Source: Planctomycetota bacterium
Lineage (GTDB): Bacteria; Planctomycetota; J058
DNA length: 64,000 bases
NCBI GenBank assembly: GCA_023954375.1
Contig: JAMLIC010000012.1
Coordinates: forward strand, 1-64,000
Direction: 5' to 3'
Shown here one piece after another: positions 1 through 8,292 of this stretch; within the stretch, counting starts at the first letter, position 1, and the number at the start of each line of letters is the position of its first letter. The notes below the pieces were generated by a model, which was not told the origin of the DNA, did no database searches, and saw only the letters and a list, made by a program, of their open reading frames with translations. A program made the position numbers and the translations under genes.

Positions 1-142
1 CCCCCCGCCCGCGCGCCCCGCCCCACCACCCTCTTTCCCTACCCGTCTCTCGGCCGCTCTCGTCGACGCCCCGCGCCGCGCGCTCGTCGCCCTGCGCGAC
101 GCGGACGCCCTGCCCGAGGGCGCGCCGCTGCGCGTGCGGTGA
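1..142 (+). CDS. C-terminal end of an unidentified protein (cut by window start)
   Basis: An open frame enters from the left edge and stops with TGA at 140-142. The last residues read ALVALRDADALPEGAPLRVR, which has the composition of a normal coding end. The first 15 or so codons are proline-rich. The start lies outside the window and I do not recognise the family. It is convergent with the DUF3185 gene, one base away. Coding status is inferred from composition only. Confidence 0.4.
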   Translation, partial: PPPARPAPPPSFPTRLSAALVDAPRRALVALRDADALPEGAPLRVR

Positions 143-143
143 G

Positions 144-353
144 CTACGCGGCCCGCGGCATGGCCAGGGTCACGATCCCGAGGACCGTCGCCACCCCGCC
201 GCCCACCATCATCCACATGGTCCCGTCGCGGAACTCGCCGGTGAAGAAGTGCTTCGCCTGGTCGAGCAACCCCTGCGACTGCTGGTAGGCCAGCCCGAGC
301 AGGACCACGCCCACCACGAGCAGCAAGATGCCGAGGATCCGGTTCGACGGCAT
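144..353 (-). CDS. DUF3185 family small membrane protein
   Basis: A 69-residue protein with two hydrophobic helices: residues about 6-23 (ILGILLLVVGVVLLGLAY) and about 46-64 (MWMMVGGGVATVLGIVTLA). A short polar loop with a phenylalanine pair lies between them. Length, the GILLLVVGVVLL start and the second glycine-rich helix match the DUF3185 family of small inner-membrane proteins of unknown function. The ATG at 353 is the natural start because the first helix follows it directly. It stands alone, more than 100 bases from lpxA on the same strand. No function can be assigned beyond membrane location. Confidence 0.7.
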   Translation of the reverse strand: MPSNRILGILLLVVGVVLLGLAYQQSQGLLDQAKHFFTGEFRDGTMWMMVGGGVATVLGIVTLAMPRAA

Positions 354-467
354 GATCGTCCCTCCTGCCCCCTCGGTCGAGCGGGGGACCGGGAGGCAAC
401 TCCCGGACCGGGCAGCGGAGCCCTGCGGCGCCGAGCGACGGCGCGTCAGCCGTGTCCCGTGTGTGGG

Positions 468-1334
468 CTACGCCTCGTCGTCCTCGCCCTCGTCGGTCCG
501 GCCCGGGACGGCGCGGCTCTTCTTCGTCGAGAGCGTGTCGCCGACGTCCATCGTCCCCGGCGCCACGCCGCGCTTGCTCGCGCGGATGAACGCCACGAGC
601 TCGGCGGCCTCGGGGCTCTTGCACCCGGCCTCGATCCGGAGGAGCGCCTCGGGGACCGTCAGCCCCTCGCGGTAGAGGAGCTTGTAGGCCCGGCGCAGCT
701 CGTCGCGCGTCTCCTTCGACACGCCGGCGCGGCGCAGGCCCACGACGTTGACGCTCTCGGCCAGCGCCGGGCGGCCGCCGTAGATGAAGAACGGCGGCAG
801 GTCCTTGTTCGACACCGAGAGCGCCGAGACCATGGCGAGGCGGCCGATGCGGCAGAACTGGTGGATCCCGGTGAAGCCCGACATGATCACCCGGTCGCCG
901 ACCTCGCAGTGGCCGGGCAGGCTCGCCTGGTTCACGAGCACGACGCCGTCGCCGACCTTGCAGTCGTGCGCGACGTGGCTGAGCGCCATGAACAGGTTCT
1001 TGCTGCCGATCGTCGTCGCGCCGCCGGGCTTCGTCGCCCGGTGCACCTGGCAGTGCTCGCGGAAGACGTTGTCGTCGCCGATCACCGTGAACGTCTCGGC
1101 CGCCGGGTCGAAGCGCACGTCCTGCGGCAGGTGGCCGATCACGGCGCCCGGGTGGACGTGGTTGCGGTCGCCGAGCGTCGTCCCGCGGCCGACGAACGCG
1201 TGCGGGTAGACCACGTTGTCGCGGCCGAGGACCACGCGCTCCTCGATCACGGCGTAGGCGCCGATGCGCGTGCCGTGGCCGATCACGACCTCCTGGCCGA
1301 TGATCGCCGTGGGGTGCACGTGGGTGGGGGTCAT
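468..1334 (-). CDS. lpxA: acyl-ACP--UDP-N-acetylglucosamine O-acyltransferase (LpxA)
   Basis: LpxA catalyses the first step of lipid A synthesis, moving a 3-hydroxyacyl chain from acyl carrier protein to UDP-GlcNAc in the cytoplasm. The first ~190 residues are hexapeptide repeats of a left-handed beta helix (HPTAIIGQEVVIGHGTRIG and onward). The catalytic histidine lies in the SHVAHDCKVG segment, and the FTGIHQFCRIG stretch is typical. A helical C-terminal domain follows. At 288 residues it is about 25 longer than usual because of an acidic/lysine tail (TKKSRAVPGRTDEGEDDEA). Its ATG overlaps the TGA of the upstream terpenoid synthase gene by four bases (ATGA), so the two are translationally coupled. 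It is the main evidence for an LPS-bearing outer membrane. Confidence 0.93.
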   Translation of the reverse strand: MTPTHVHPTAIIGQEVVIGHGTRIGAYAVIEERVVLGRDNVVYPHAFVGRGTTLGDRNHVHPGAVIGHLPQDVRFDPAAETFTVIGDDNVFREHCQVHRATKPGGATTIGSKNLFMALSHVAHDCKVGDGVVLVNQASLPGHCEVGDRVIMSGFTGIHQFCRIGRLAMVSALSVSNKDLPPFFIYGGRPALAESVNVVGLRRAGVSKETRDELRRAYKLLYREGLTVPEALLRIEAGCKSPEAAELVAFIRASKRGVAPGTMDVGDTLSTKKSRAVPGRTDEGEDDEA

Positions 1335-2269
1335 GCGGGGTCGGCCCTCGTCACCAGGCCCCGCCCGAACGACAGGCCCAGCAGCCCGAGCTTCCGGGCG
1401 GGCCCGAGCGAGACGCGGCGGGAGAACACGTCGTACCCTGCGCGCTCGACCTCGTCGAGCACCGCGTCGTAGAGCGCGGCGAGCGCCAGGGGGCACACGC
1501 GGGAGCGGCGCCGCACCAGCGGCGCGAGCCGGGCGCCGCTCCTGAAGAGCAGCCGCGCCCGCGCCACCTGGAAGGCGCAGAACGCGCGCCAGGTGCCGTC
1601 GACGCGCCCCTCGCGCAGGGCCTCCTCCGTGACGCCGAAGCGGCGCAGCTCCGCCTGCGGCAGGTAGACGCGGTCGCGCGCCAGGTCCTCCTGCACGTCG
1701 CGGATGATGTTCGTGAGCTGCATGGCCAGCCCCAGGTCCTCCGCGAAGGGGCGCGCGGCCTCGAGGTCGCCGCGCAGGCCGAACACCGGCAGGCAGGCCA
1801 GGCCGACGGCGGAGGCGACCAGGTAGCAGTAGCCGCGCAGGTCGTCCCACGTCTCGTAGCGGGTGACGGTCAGGTCCTGCTCGCACCCCTGCGCGACGAG
1901 GTCGAGGTCGTCGCGCGAGACGCCGTAGCGGCCGGCCGTGTCGGCGAGCGCGGTCATGAGCAGGTCGAGGGCGGGGTCGTCGGCCGCGGGCGCCGGCGGC
2001 GGCGCCTCGCCCGGGCGGGGCAGGGCGCGCCGGAGGCGCGCCCGCAGGTCGGCCAGGCGCCGGGCGCGCTCCTCGGTCGTCAGGCCGTCATCGTCGGCGA
2101 GGTCGTCGGCGACGCGGCAGTAGGCGTAGATCGCCTCGAGCCCGCGGCGCCGCGCGGGCGGGAGGAGGAGGAACGCGTAGGAGAAGTTCTTCGCGCGGGC
2201 GGCCACGACCGCCCGGCAGTGGGCGTGGGCCTCGTCGAGCGACGGTGTCGGCGTCGCGGCTCCGATCAT
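1331..2269 (-). CDS. squalene/phytoene synthase family protein
   Basis: Head-to-head prenyl diphosphate synthase family, which condenses two farnesyl or geranylgeranyl diphosphates. It carries both aspartate-rich motifs of the family: DDLADD near the N-terminus and RDVQEDLARDRVYLP in the second half, together with YCYLVASAVGLACLPVFG. At 312 residues it is a normal length for the HpnC/HpnD/CrtB group. Whether the product is (pre)squalene for hopanoids or phytoene cannot be told from sequence alone. The coupling to lpxA suggests an envelope-lipid role but is only context. The start at 2269 is the ATG just before MIGAATPTPSLDEA. The gene is divergent from the small membrane protein at 2304. Confidence 0.88.
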   Translation of the reverse strand: MIGAATPTPSLDEAHAHCRAVVAARAKNFSYAFLLLPPARRRGLEAIYAYCRVADDLADDDGLTTEERARRLADLRARLRRALPRPGEAPPPAPAADDPALDLLMTALADTAGRYGVSRDDLDLVAQGCEQDLTVTRYETWDDLRGYCYLVASAVGLACLPVFGLRGDLEAARPFAEDLGLAMQLTNIIRDVQEDLARDRVYLPQAELRRFGVTEEALREGRVDGTWRAFCAFQVARARLLFRSGARLAPLVRRRSRVCPLALAALYDAVLDEVERAGYDVFSRRVSLGPARKLGLLGLSFGRGLVTRADPA

Positions 2270-2291
2270 GCAGCTCCGATCCCGGGGCCGG

Positions 2292-2297
2292 TATGAT
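2292..2297 (+). promoter_or_regulatory. candidate -10 element of a leaderless promoter
   Basis: The hexamer TATGAT ends six bases before the ATG at 2304. That spacing would place the transcription start on or next to the start codon. I see no -35 match upstream. The same geometry recurs at 57435 and 39756. Confidence 0.4.
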
Positions 2298-2303
2298 ACG
2301 GCA

Positions 2304-2888
2304 ATGGCGATCAAGGTCGACCGCCCCGCCGGCGGCGCAGGCGACGACGTGGTGGTGTTCGTGGCCCGTCGCCTCGAGGAGGCGCGCGCCGCGCGCGACG
2401 CGCTGACCGCCGCCGGGGTCGCGATCGAGCTGCCCGACGCCGCGCTCGAGGCGCTGTTCGAGGGCGGCGCCGCCAGCGTGCCCGTGCGGGTGCGCTCGCG
2501 GGACGTCGTGCGCGCGCTCGAGGTCGTCGACGCGGCCTTCCCGCGCGCCGAGGAGCCCGAGGACGACGACGAGCCGCCGCCGCCGCCGCCGCTCGCCGAG
2601 GAGGAGCAGGCGCCGGCGGAGCCGGACGACGCCGCCCTCGACGCGGCGGCCCGCCGCCGGCAGGACGGCCGGATCGAGCGCACCGCGTTCAAGGTCCTGG
2701 TGATCGCCTGCGGGAGCGCCCTCCTCCCGCCGGCCGGGCTGCCCTTCGCCCTCGTGGCCGTGATCGGCGGCGCCTGGCTGCTCCTCCGGCCGGACGCCCC
2801 CCGGGGCCGCGCCGCCGCCGGCCTGGCGATCGGCGCCGCCTCGCTGGGCTGGAACGCGTTCGTCGCCGCCAGCTTGCTCGCCCGCTGA
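2304..2888 (+). CDS. hypothetical protein: DUF2007-like N-terminus, acidic/proline linker, membrane C-terminus
   Basis: Residues about 10-80 (VVVFVARRLEEARAARDAL then VPVRVRSRDVVRALEVVDAAF) look like the small alpha/beta DUF2007-type domain that begins by reading a value and scanning residues. A linker of aspartate/glutamate and seven prolines follows. The end has hydrophobic segments around VLVIACGSALLPPAGLPFALVAVIGGAWLLL and AAGLAIGAASLGWNAFVAASLLA, so the protein is probably membrane-anchored with the N-domain in the cytoplasm. The start at 2304 is preferred to an upstream ATG at 2268 because the latter would overlap the divergent gene and adds an unlikely Arg-rich leader. Function unknown. 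Confidence 0.65.
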   Translation: MAIKVDRPAGGAGDDVVVFVARRLEEARAARDALTAAGVAIELPDAALEALFEGGAASVPVRVRSRDVVRALEVVDAAFPRAEEPEDDDEPPPPPPLAEEEQAPAEPDDAALDAAARRRQDGRIERTAFKVLVIACGSALLPPAGLPFALVAVIGGAWLLLRPDAPRGRAAAGLAIGAASLGWNAFVAASLLAR

Positions 2889-3032
2889 GCGGCCCATCCG
2901 CCGAGACGCACCTGAGACGGAAGCCATCTCCGGACACGCCAGGGCATGGTCCAGAAATGGAACGTCTGGATCCGCAATGCGTTCCGCCCTGGCCTCTGTC
3001 TTGCGGTAGATCCCGGCCGTCTGGAGGCTGCC

Positions 3033-3959
3033 GTGATCCGCTCGTTCGTCTCGCTCGCCCTGCTGCTCGTCCTGGCCGGTCCGTCGTTCGCCCAGCAGGC
3101 GAGCGTCTTCGAGCCGGAGCGGGTGGCGCGGGCGCGGACCTTCCACCGCGCCAACGCGCTCGGCGAGAACGGCCGGACGATGGACTGCATCACGACGTTG
3201 AACCACGCGGTCCGGCTCCTCTACGAGGACCCCATGGTGCCGGTCGGGTCGCAGATCGACCGGACGATGGCCGCCCTGGCGGGCGCCGGGCTGGCGGGCT
3301 CGCCGCGCGTGATCGAGTTCAACGACGAGCGCGGCCGGCTCACCTACGGCGTGGCGGCGCCGCACAGCCTGCGCGAGAGCGTGTGGGACACGGCGCTGGC
3401 GATGACCCGCGGCGCGCGCGGCTGGAGCGTGCTCGGCCTGTCGCTCATGGACGGCTACCACTCGATCCTGCTCTACGTCGACACGACCTCGACGCCGACG
3501 ATCTACTGGGCCGACCAGTGGTCGAGCAACGAGGGCTTCCGCCAGCACACGAAGGAGTCGCTCGACGAGGAGGTGCGCCGCCTGACGACCGCCTGGTGGA
3601 CCCCCCAGCGGCGCTTCAAGACGCGCACGACCCTCTGGCGCCTGACGCCGAGCGACCGCTCGCGCGTGGCCACGGTCAACTCGACGACGCTCAACGTGCG
3701 CGCCGAGCCGAGCACCACCGCGCCGATCCTGGCCACGGCCCGGCGCGGCGACCGCTTCCGCGTGCTGTCGCAGCGCGGCCTGTGGATGGAGGTCGAGCTC
3801 GCCGACGGCACGACCGGCTGGCTGCACACCGCCTACCTGAGCCACTCGCGCACCACGCCCCCGCCGCGCGCGAGCGTGACCGCGGCCGACCCGGCGCCCG
3901 CCGCGCCCGCTACGCCTCCGGCCACGACCTCGGGCCTGGTGGGCGGCATGGATCGCTGA
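3033..3959 (+). CDS. secreted protein with putative Cys-His-Asp hydrolase domain and C-terminal SH3b domain
   Basis: The GTG at 3033 has a GGAGG nine bases upstream and opens directly on a signal peptide (VSLALLLVLAGPSFAQQ), so I prefer it to the ATG at 2946. The mature N-domain has a cysteine at the start of a helix (DC52 in TMDCITTLNHAVRLL), a histidine beginning a strand (H143 in DGYHSILLYVD) and an aspartate in WADQW (D161). That order fits a papain-like/NlpC-type catalytic set. This is my inference, not a recognised family. Residues about 215-270 (STTLNVRAEPSTTAPILATARRG... GTTGWLHTAYLS) are a bacterial SH3 domain, usually a cell-wall targeting module. A proline/alanine tail ends the protein. 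It overlaps the convergent gene by 50 bases. Confidence 0.75.
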   Translation: MIRSFVSLALLLVLAGPSFAQQASVFEPERVARARTFHRANALGENGRTMDCITTLNHAVRLLYEDPMVPVGSQIDRTMAALAGAGLAGSPRVIEFNDERGRLTYGVAAPHSLRESVWDTALAMTRGARGWSVLGLSLMDGYHSILLYVDTTSTPTIYWADQWSSNEGFRQHTKESLDEEVRRLTTAWWTPQRRFKTRTTLWRLTPSDRSRVATVNSTTLNVRAEPSTTAPILATARRGDRFRVLSQRGLWMEVELADGTTGWLHTAYLSHSRTTPPPRASVTAADPAPAAPATPPATTSGLVGGMDR

Positions 3960-4686
3960 GCGCCAGCGCGAGCAGCGCGGCCTTCGCCTGACCCAGCGTC
4001 TCCGCGGCCCACGACTCGGCCGCGGAGACGCTCGCTTCCGGCTCGGGGGCCTCGGGTGCGTGGTAGCGGTCGATCCCCGGCGGGAACGGCGTCATGAGCC
4101 GGTCCTCCCCCGCGGTGAGGATCGCGTGCCACACGGCGCGGCGCGCCTCGCGAGGGTCGTCCTCCGCCACGCTCCTGGCGTAGCCGGCGACGGCGCGGAG
4201 GACGCCGCTGCCCGGGTCGGGGACGTCGAGCGTCGCGATCTCGCTCACGTGCAGGGCCCGCTCCGCGAGCGCGGCGCGGGCGGCGGCCGTCGGCGCCTGC
4301 CGGACCGCGAGCGCCTCGGTGAGCAAGGACCGGGGGTCCGGGTCGTGCCCCCCCTCGCGGCGGGTCCAGATCGGGAGGACGGCGCGTACGACCTCGAGCG
4401 CGGCGTCGCGCGCGAACGCGTCCGGCACGGTCGCGACCCACTCGAGGAGCGCGCGCGCCGCCGGCCCGGTCGCGTCGTCGTCGCAGTGGCAGACGATCGG
4501 TGCGTGTGGCTGCGGGACGCCCGTCACCAGCAGCGCGGCCTCGTGCCCGCAGCAGGCGGCGAGCGTCAGCCGGTCGGGGTCGAGGCGGCCAGCGCGCACG
4601 AGCGCGCGCAGGAGCGCCGCCTCGTCGGCGGCCGCGCCGGTCTCGCGCCAGCGTCGCTCGAGCGCTCGCACGGCGACGTCGCCCAT
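3910..4686 (-). CDS. hypothetical protein, alpha-helical
   Basis: A 258-residue protein that I do not recognise. It opens with MGDVAVRALERRWRETGAAADEAALLRALVRAGRL, a helical pattern often seen at the start of planctomycete and myxobacterial hypothetical proteins. A CCGHEAALL segment and a CHCDD segment give four cysteines and two histidines that could bind a metal, but spacing matches no motif I know. The rest is alanine-rich helices. Its 3' end overlaps the convergent SH3b gene. The ATG at 4686 is the only good start. It is divergent from the DUF4058 gene. Confidence 0.6.
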   Translation of the reverse strand: MGDVAVRALERRWRETGAAADEAALLRALVRAGRLDPDRLTLAACCGHEAALLVTGVPQPHAPIVCHCDDDATGPAARALLEWVATVPDAFARDAALEVVRAVLPIWTRREGGHDPDPRSLLTEALAVRQAPTAAARAALAERALHVSEIATLDVPDPGSGVLRAVAGYARSVAEDDPREARRAVWHAILTAGEDRLMTPFPPGIDRYHAPEAPEPEASVSAAESWAAETLGQAKAALLALALSDPCRPPGPRSWPEA

Positions 4687-4762
4687 GGCGCTCCTCCTCC
4701 CGGCGCGGGACGGGCCGGGCGGCCGGCGCTGTCGGCGCTGCTAAGATGTCGACGGAGCGGCG

Positions 4763-5563
4763 ATGACCGGCGGCGGCCCCTTCCCGGGGATGGACCCCTA
4801 CCTCGAGCAGCACTGGCGCGACGTCCACTCGCGGCTCGTCGTCTACGCCGCCGACGCCCTGCAGGAGGTCCTCCCGGCGCCGCTCCGGGCGCGGATCGAG
4901 GAGCGGGTCTTCGTCGAGTCGGGCGAGGAGGGGGTGCGGAGCATCTACCCCGACGTGTGCGTCGTGGAGCACCGGGCGCCGCGGGCGGTCGTGCCGTCGA
5001 CGGCTCCGGGAGGCGTGGCGGTCGCCGCGCCGCTGGTCCTGCGCCTCGAGGACGAGCCCGTCACGCAGCGGTCGGTCGAGATCGTCGACGCCGGCTCGGG
5101 CGATCGGGTCGTGACGGTCCTCGAGGTGCTGAGCCCGTCGAACAAGGCCCCGGGCGAGGGGCAGGCGCTCTACCTGCGCAAGCAGCGCGACCTGCGCGCC
5201 GGGCGGGTGAGCCTGGTCGAGGTCGACCTGCTCCGGGCGGGCACGCGCGTGCTGTCGGTCCGGCCCGAGCAGGTCCCGCCCTCCCACCGGACGCCCTACC
5301 AGGTCGTCGTCCGGCGCGGCCACCGCCCGGAGGAGGTCGAGGTCTACGCGGTCCCCCTCCGCGAGCGGTTGCCGGTGATCGCCGTGCCCCTGCGCGAGCA
5401 GGACCCCGACGTCCCGCTGGACCTGCAGGCGCTCGTGGACCGCTGCTACCGCCTCGGGCGCTACGACGCGACGATCGACTACGCCGCTGGTCCTGCGCCG
5501 CCGCTCGACCCGGACGACGCGGCGTGGGCTGACGCGCTCCTGCGCGCGGCGGGGCGGCGCTGA
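4763..5563 (+). CDS. DUF4058 family protein
   Basis: A 266-residue protein with the defining N-terminus of DUF4058: PFPGMDPYLEQHWRDVHSRLV, followed by LPAPLRARIEERVFVE and YPDVCVVEH. The central EILSPSNK-like stretch (VLEVLSPSNKAPGEG) and the R-x-Q-R-D-L segment are also typical. The family, common in Planctomycetota, Cyanobacteria and Chloroflexi, is related to Uma2-like PD-(D/E)XK folds, but a biochemical role is not established. A GGAG lies six bases before the ATG, and a TAAGAT hexamer at 4742-4747 is a candidate -10. Confidence 0.85.
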   Translation: MTGGGPFPGMDPYLEQHWRDVHSRLVVYAADALQEVLPAPLRARIEERVFVESGEEGVRSIYPDVCVVEHRAPRAVVPSTAPGGVAVAAPLVLRLEDEPVTQRSVEIVDAGSGDRVVTVLEVLSPSNKAPGEGQALYLRKQRDLRAGRVSLVEVDLLRAGTRVLSVRPEQVPPSHRTPYQVVVRRGHRPEEVEVYAVPLRERLPVIAVPLREQDPDVPLDLQALVDRCYRLGRYDATIDYAAGPAPPLDPDDAAWADALLRAAGRR

Positions 5564-5587
5564 CTTGCCCGGCGGGCGCCCGTCGGC

Positions 5588-6364
5588 ATGATGCCCGCCG
5601 TGAAGCGACCCAGCCTCGTCGTCGCCCTGGCCGCCCTCCTCGTCGCGCCCGGGGCCCGCGCGCTCCCGCCGGCCGAGACCTACGACGACCTGACGGCGCT
5701 CCTCAAGCGCCACGTCGACGAGCGCGGCCTGGTCGACTACCGGACGTTCAAGGTCCAGGACGAGGAGGCGCTGCGCGCGGTGGTCCGCCGCCTGGGGAGC
5801 GTCGACCCGGCGGGGCTGGCGGACTCGCCGCGCGCGCTGAAGGCGTACTGGATCAACGTCTACAACGCCGTGACCTTGCAGGCGGTCCTCGAGTTCTTCC
5901 CGCTCGGGTCGCTGCGCGAGAAGGCCGAGGGGCAGGGCTACAACGTCTGGGACGACTACCCGTTCGACGCCGGCGGGCGGCGCTGGTCGCTCAACCAGAT
6001 CGAGCACGAGGTGCTCCGGCCCCTGGGCGACCCGCGCGTGCACGCGGCGCTCAACTGCGCGTCGGTGAGCTGCCCGCGGCTCCTGCGCGAGGCCTACGTC
6101 CCGGCCCGGCTCGACGAGCAGCTCGAGGAGCAGACCCGCCAGTGGCTCAACGACCCGGCGCGCGGCGTGCGCGTGGGCGACGGCGTCGTCTCGCTCTCCA
6201 TGCTCTTCACCTGGTTCGGCGAGGACTTCGGGCCCGACGTCCCCGCGCGGCTGCGCTGGGTCAGCCAGTACCTGCGCGATCCGGCGATGCGCGAGGCGGT
6301 CACCCGGCGCGGGGCGCGCGTCGAGGCGCTGCCCTGGGACTGGCGGCTGAACGAGCGGCGCTGA
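5588..6364 (+). CDS. DUF547 domain-containing secreted protein
   Basis: The N-terminus has a short basic stretch, a hydrophobic core (LVVALAALLVAPGARA) and then LPPAETYDDLTALL, so a cleaved signal peptide is likely. The DUF547 signature is complete: GLVDYRTF, ALKAYWINVYNAVTLQAVL, NQIEHEVLRP, DPRVHAALNCASVSCPRLL. The family has a conserved histidine and cysteines (here HAALNC and SCP), which resembles an enzyme active site, but no reaction has been assigned that I can name with confidence. Either of two adjacent ATG codons (5588 or 5591) could be the start. It follows DUF4058 by 24 bases and could be cotranscribed. Confidence 0.85.
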   Translation: MMPAVKRPSLVVALAALLVAPGARALPPAETYDDLTALLKRHVDERGLVDYRTFKVQDEEALRAVVRRLGSVDPAGLADSPRALKAYWINVYNAVTLQAVLEFFPLGSLREKAEGQGYNVWDDYPFDAGGRRWSLNQIEHEVLRPLGDPRVHAALNCASVSCPRLLREAYVPARLDEQLEEQTRQWLNDPARGVRVGDGVVSLSMLFTWFGEDFGPDVPARLRWVSQYLRDPAMREAVTRRGARVEALPWDWRLNERR

Positions 6365-6453
6365 GCCCCGGATCGCGGTTCAATCCCCGGCCGGTTCCGG
6401 TATCATGACGCCGTGCGCCACGGGGCGTGGCGAACTCCCAGGAGACTTCCAGC

Positions 6454-8292
6454 GTGAGCACCGACGAGCCGATCCAGCGCGAGGAGCTGCCCTGCGGCGT
6501 GCTGTTCGTGGGCGCGGGCCCGGCCACCCTCTCGGCCGCGATCCGGCTCATGGACCTGATCGCGAAGCACAACGAGGCGATCGATCAGGGCGCCCCCGGC
6601 GCGAAGATCGACACGGACGAGCAGCCCGTGTTCATGATCGAGAAGGCCGCCGAGGTGGGCGACCACAACATGTCGGGCGCGATCCTCGACCCGCGCGCCC
6701 TGCGCGAGCTGCTGCCGGACTTCGAGGCCATGGACCCGCCGCCGCCCTTCGAGGGCCAGGCGACGGACGACTCGCTCGTCCTCATGCTCGAGGGCGGCGG
6801 CGCGGTCACGGCGCCGGTCACGCCGCCGACCTTCCAGAACCACGGCAACTACATCACGAGCCTGAACCGCTTCACGAAGTGGCTGGCCGGCGTCGCCGAG
6901 GCCAGGGGCGTGCAGATCCTGCCGAACTTCCCCGGCGCCGAGGTGCTCTTCACCGAGGGCGGCGCGGTGAAGGGCGTGCGCACGGTCGACCGCGGCATCG
7001 GCAAGCACGGCGAGCGGCTCTCGTCGTTCGAGCCCGGCACCGACATCACGGCGAAGCTGACGGTCTTCGGCGAGGGCGTGCGCGGCCACCTCTCGCGCGG
7101 CCTGATCAAGAAGTTCAAGCTCGACGAGGGCAAGAACCCGCAGATCTACTCCACCGGCGTCAAGGAGCTGTGGAAGGTCAAGCCGGGCCGCTTCCCGCTG
7201 GGCAAGGCCGTGCACACGGCCGGCTTCCCGCTCTCGCTCACCGGCAACGACTTCGGCGGCGGGTTCATCTACGGGTTCAAGGACGACCACGTCTCGCTCG
7301 GCTTCGTCGTCTCGCTCGACTCGCCCGACCCGGCGCTCGACCCGCACCGCATGTTCTCGCGCTGGAAGGAGCACCCCTACATCAAGGCGATCCTCGAGGG
7401 CGGCGAGCTCGTGCGCTACGGCGCCAAGGCGATCCCCGAGGGCGGCTGGTTCTCGCTGCCGCGCCCCTACATGCCCGGCGCCATGCTCGTCGGCGACTCG
7501 GCCGGCTTCCTCAACATGACCCGCCTCAAGGGCATCCACCTGGCCATGAAGTCGGGCATGCTCGCGGCCGAGACGGCCTTCGAGGTCCTGCGCGACCAGG
7601 CCGAGGCCACCGAGGAGCGCACGAAGGCCTACTGGGGCCGGATCCTCGACTCGTGGGTGTTCGAGGAGATGTGGAAGGTCCGCAACTTCCGCCAGGCGTT
7701 CCAGAAGAAGCCCTACGGCTTCCTCCGCGGCGCGCTGGCGGCCGGCGTCCACGTCGAGTCGGGCGGCCTGTGGCCCCCGGGCAAGCTCGGGCTGCAGGAC
7801 GACCACCACCGGATCGAGAAGCTGCGCGAGTCGTCGAACGGCAAGCAGCCCCCGGCGCAGCTCCTGCCGACGGTCGACCTCGCGGCCAAGGTCGCGGCGT
7901 CGCGCAAGGACGGCTCGAAGACCTTCGCGCCCAAGGAGCAGCCGGCCGGGATGCCGGAGCCGTCGGTCAAGACGGGCGGCCTCGTCTACGACAAGGTCAC
8001 CGACGTCTACTACGCCGGCTCGACCCACGAGGAGGACCAGCCGCCGCACCTCGTCGTCGCCGACACGGACATCTGCCACACGCGCTGCGCCGAGGAGTAC
8101 GGCAACCCCTGCCAGTACTTCTGCCCCGCGGCGGTCTACGAGATGGTCGAGGCGGAGGGCGGCAAGGGCCGGCAGCTGCGGCTGAACTTCTCCAACTGCG
8201 TCCACTGCAAGACCTGCGACATCCGCGACCCGTACCAGATCATCACGTGGGTCACGCCGCAGGGAGGCGGCCCCCGCTACTCTGGCCTTTAG
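6454..8292 (+). CDS. electron transfer flavoprotein-ubiquinone oxidoreductase (ETF-QO)
   Basis: Membrane-associated FAD/4Fe-4S enzyme that passes electrons from ETF, and so from acyl-CoA and other dehydrogenases, to the quinone pool. The FAD-binding loop VGAGPATLSAAI lies at about residues 19-30. The HNMSGAILDPRAL and GCTFTLDTP-equivalent quinone regions follow, and GFLNMTRLKGIHLAMKSGMLAAE is diagnostic. The C-terminal ferredoxin part holds the cluster cysteines in CHTRCAEEYGNPCQYFCPAAVYE and NCVHCKTCDI. The GTG at 6454 has GGAG 12 bases upstream. The GTG at 6427 is in frame but has no such site. The ETF subunits themselves are not in this window. At 612 residues it is slightly longer than the usual 550. 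Confidence 0.93.
   Translation: MSTDEPIQREELPCGVLFVGAGPATLSAAIRLMDLIAKHNEAIDQGAPGAKIDTDEQPVFMIEKAAEVGDHNMSGAILDPRALRELLPDFEAMDPPPPFEGQATDDSLVLMLEGGGAVTAPVTPPTFQNHGNYITSLNRFTKWLAGVAEARGVQILPNFPGAEVLFTEGGAVKGVRTVDRGIGKHGERLSSFEPGTDITAKLTVFGEGVRGHLSRGLIKKFKLDEGKNPQIYSTGVKELWKVKPGRFPLGKAVHTAGFPLSLTGNDFGGGFIYGFKDDHVSLGFVVSLDSPDPALDPHRMFSRWKEHPYIKAILEGGELVRYGAKAIPEGGWFSLPRPYMPGAMLVGDSAGFLNMTRLKGIHLAMKSGMLAAETAFEVLRDQAEATEERTKAYWGRILDSWVFEEMWKVRNFRQAFQKKPYGFLRGALAAGVHVESGGLWPPGKLGLQDDHHRIEKLRESSNGKQPPAQLLPTVDLAAKVAASRKDGSKTFAPKEQPAGMPEPSVKTGGLVYDKVTDVYYAGSTHEEDQPPHLVVADTDICHTRCAEEYGNPCQYFCPAAVYEMVEAEGGKGRQLRLNFSNCVHCKTCDIRDPYQIITWVTPQGGGPRYSGL

Noticed and set aside
249..1472. Long + strand open frame opposite lpxA and the terpenoid synthase gene
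   Set aside because: Composition is Arg/His/Val/Asp-rich shadow coding; the - strand frame encodes clear LpxA motifs.
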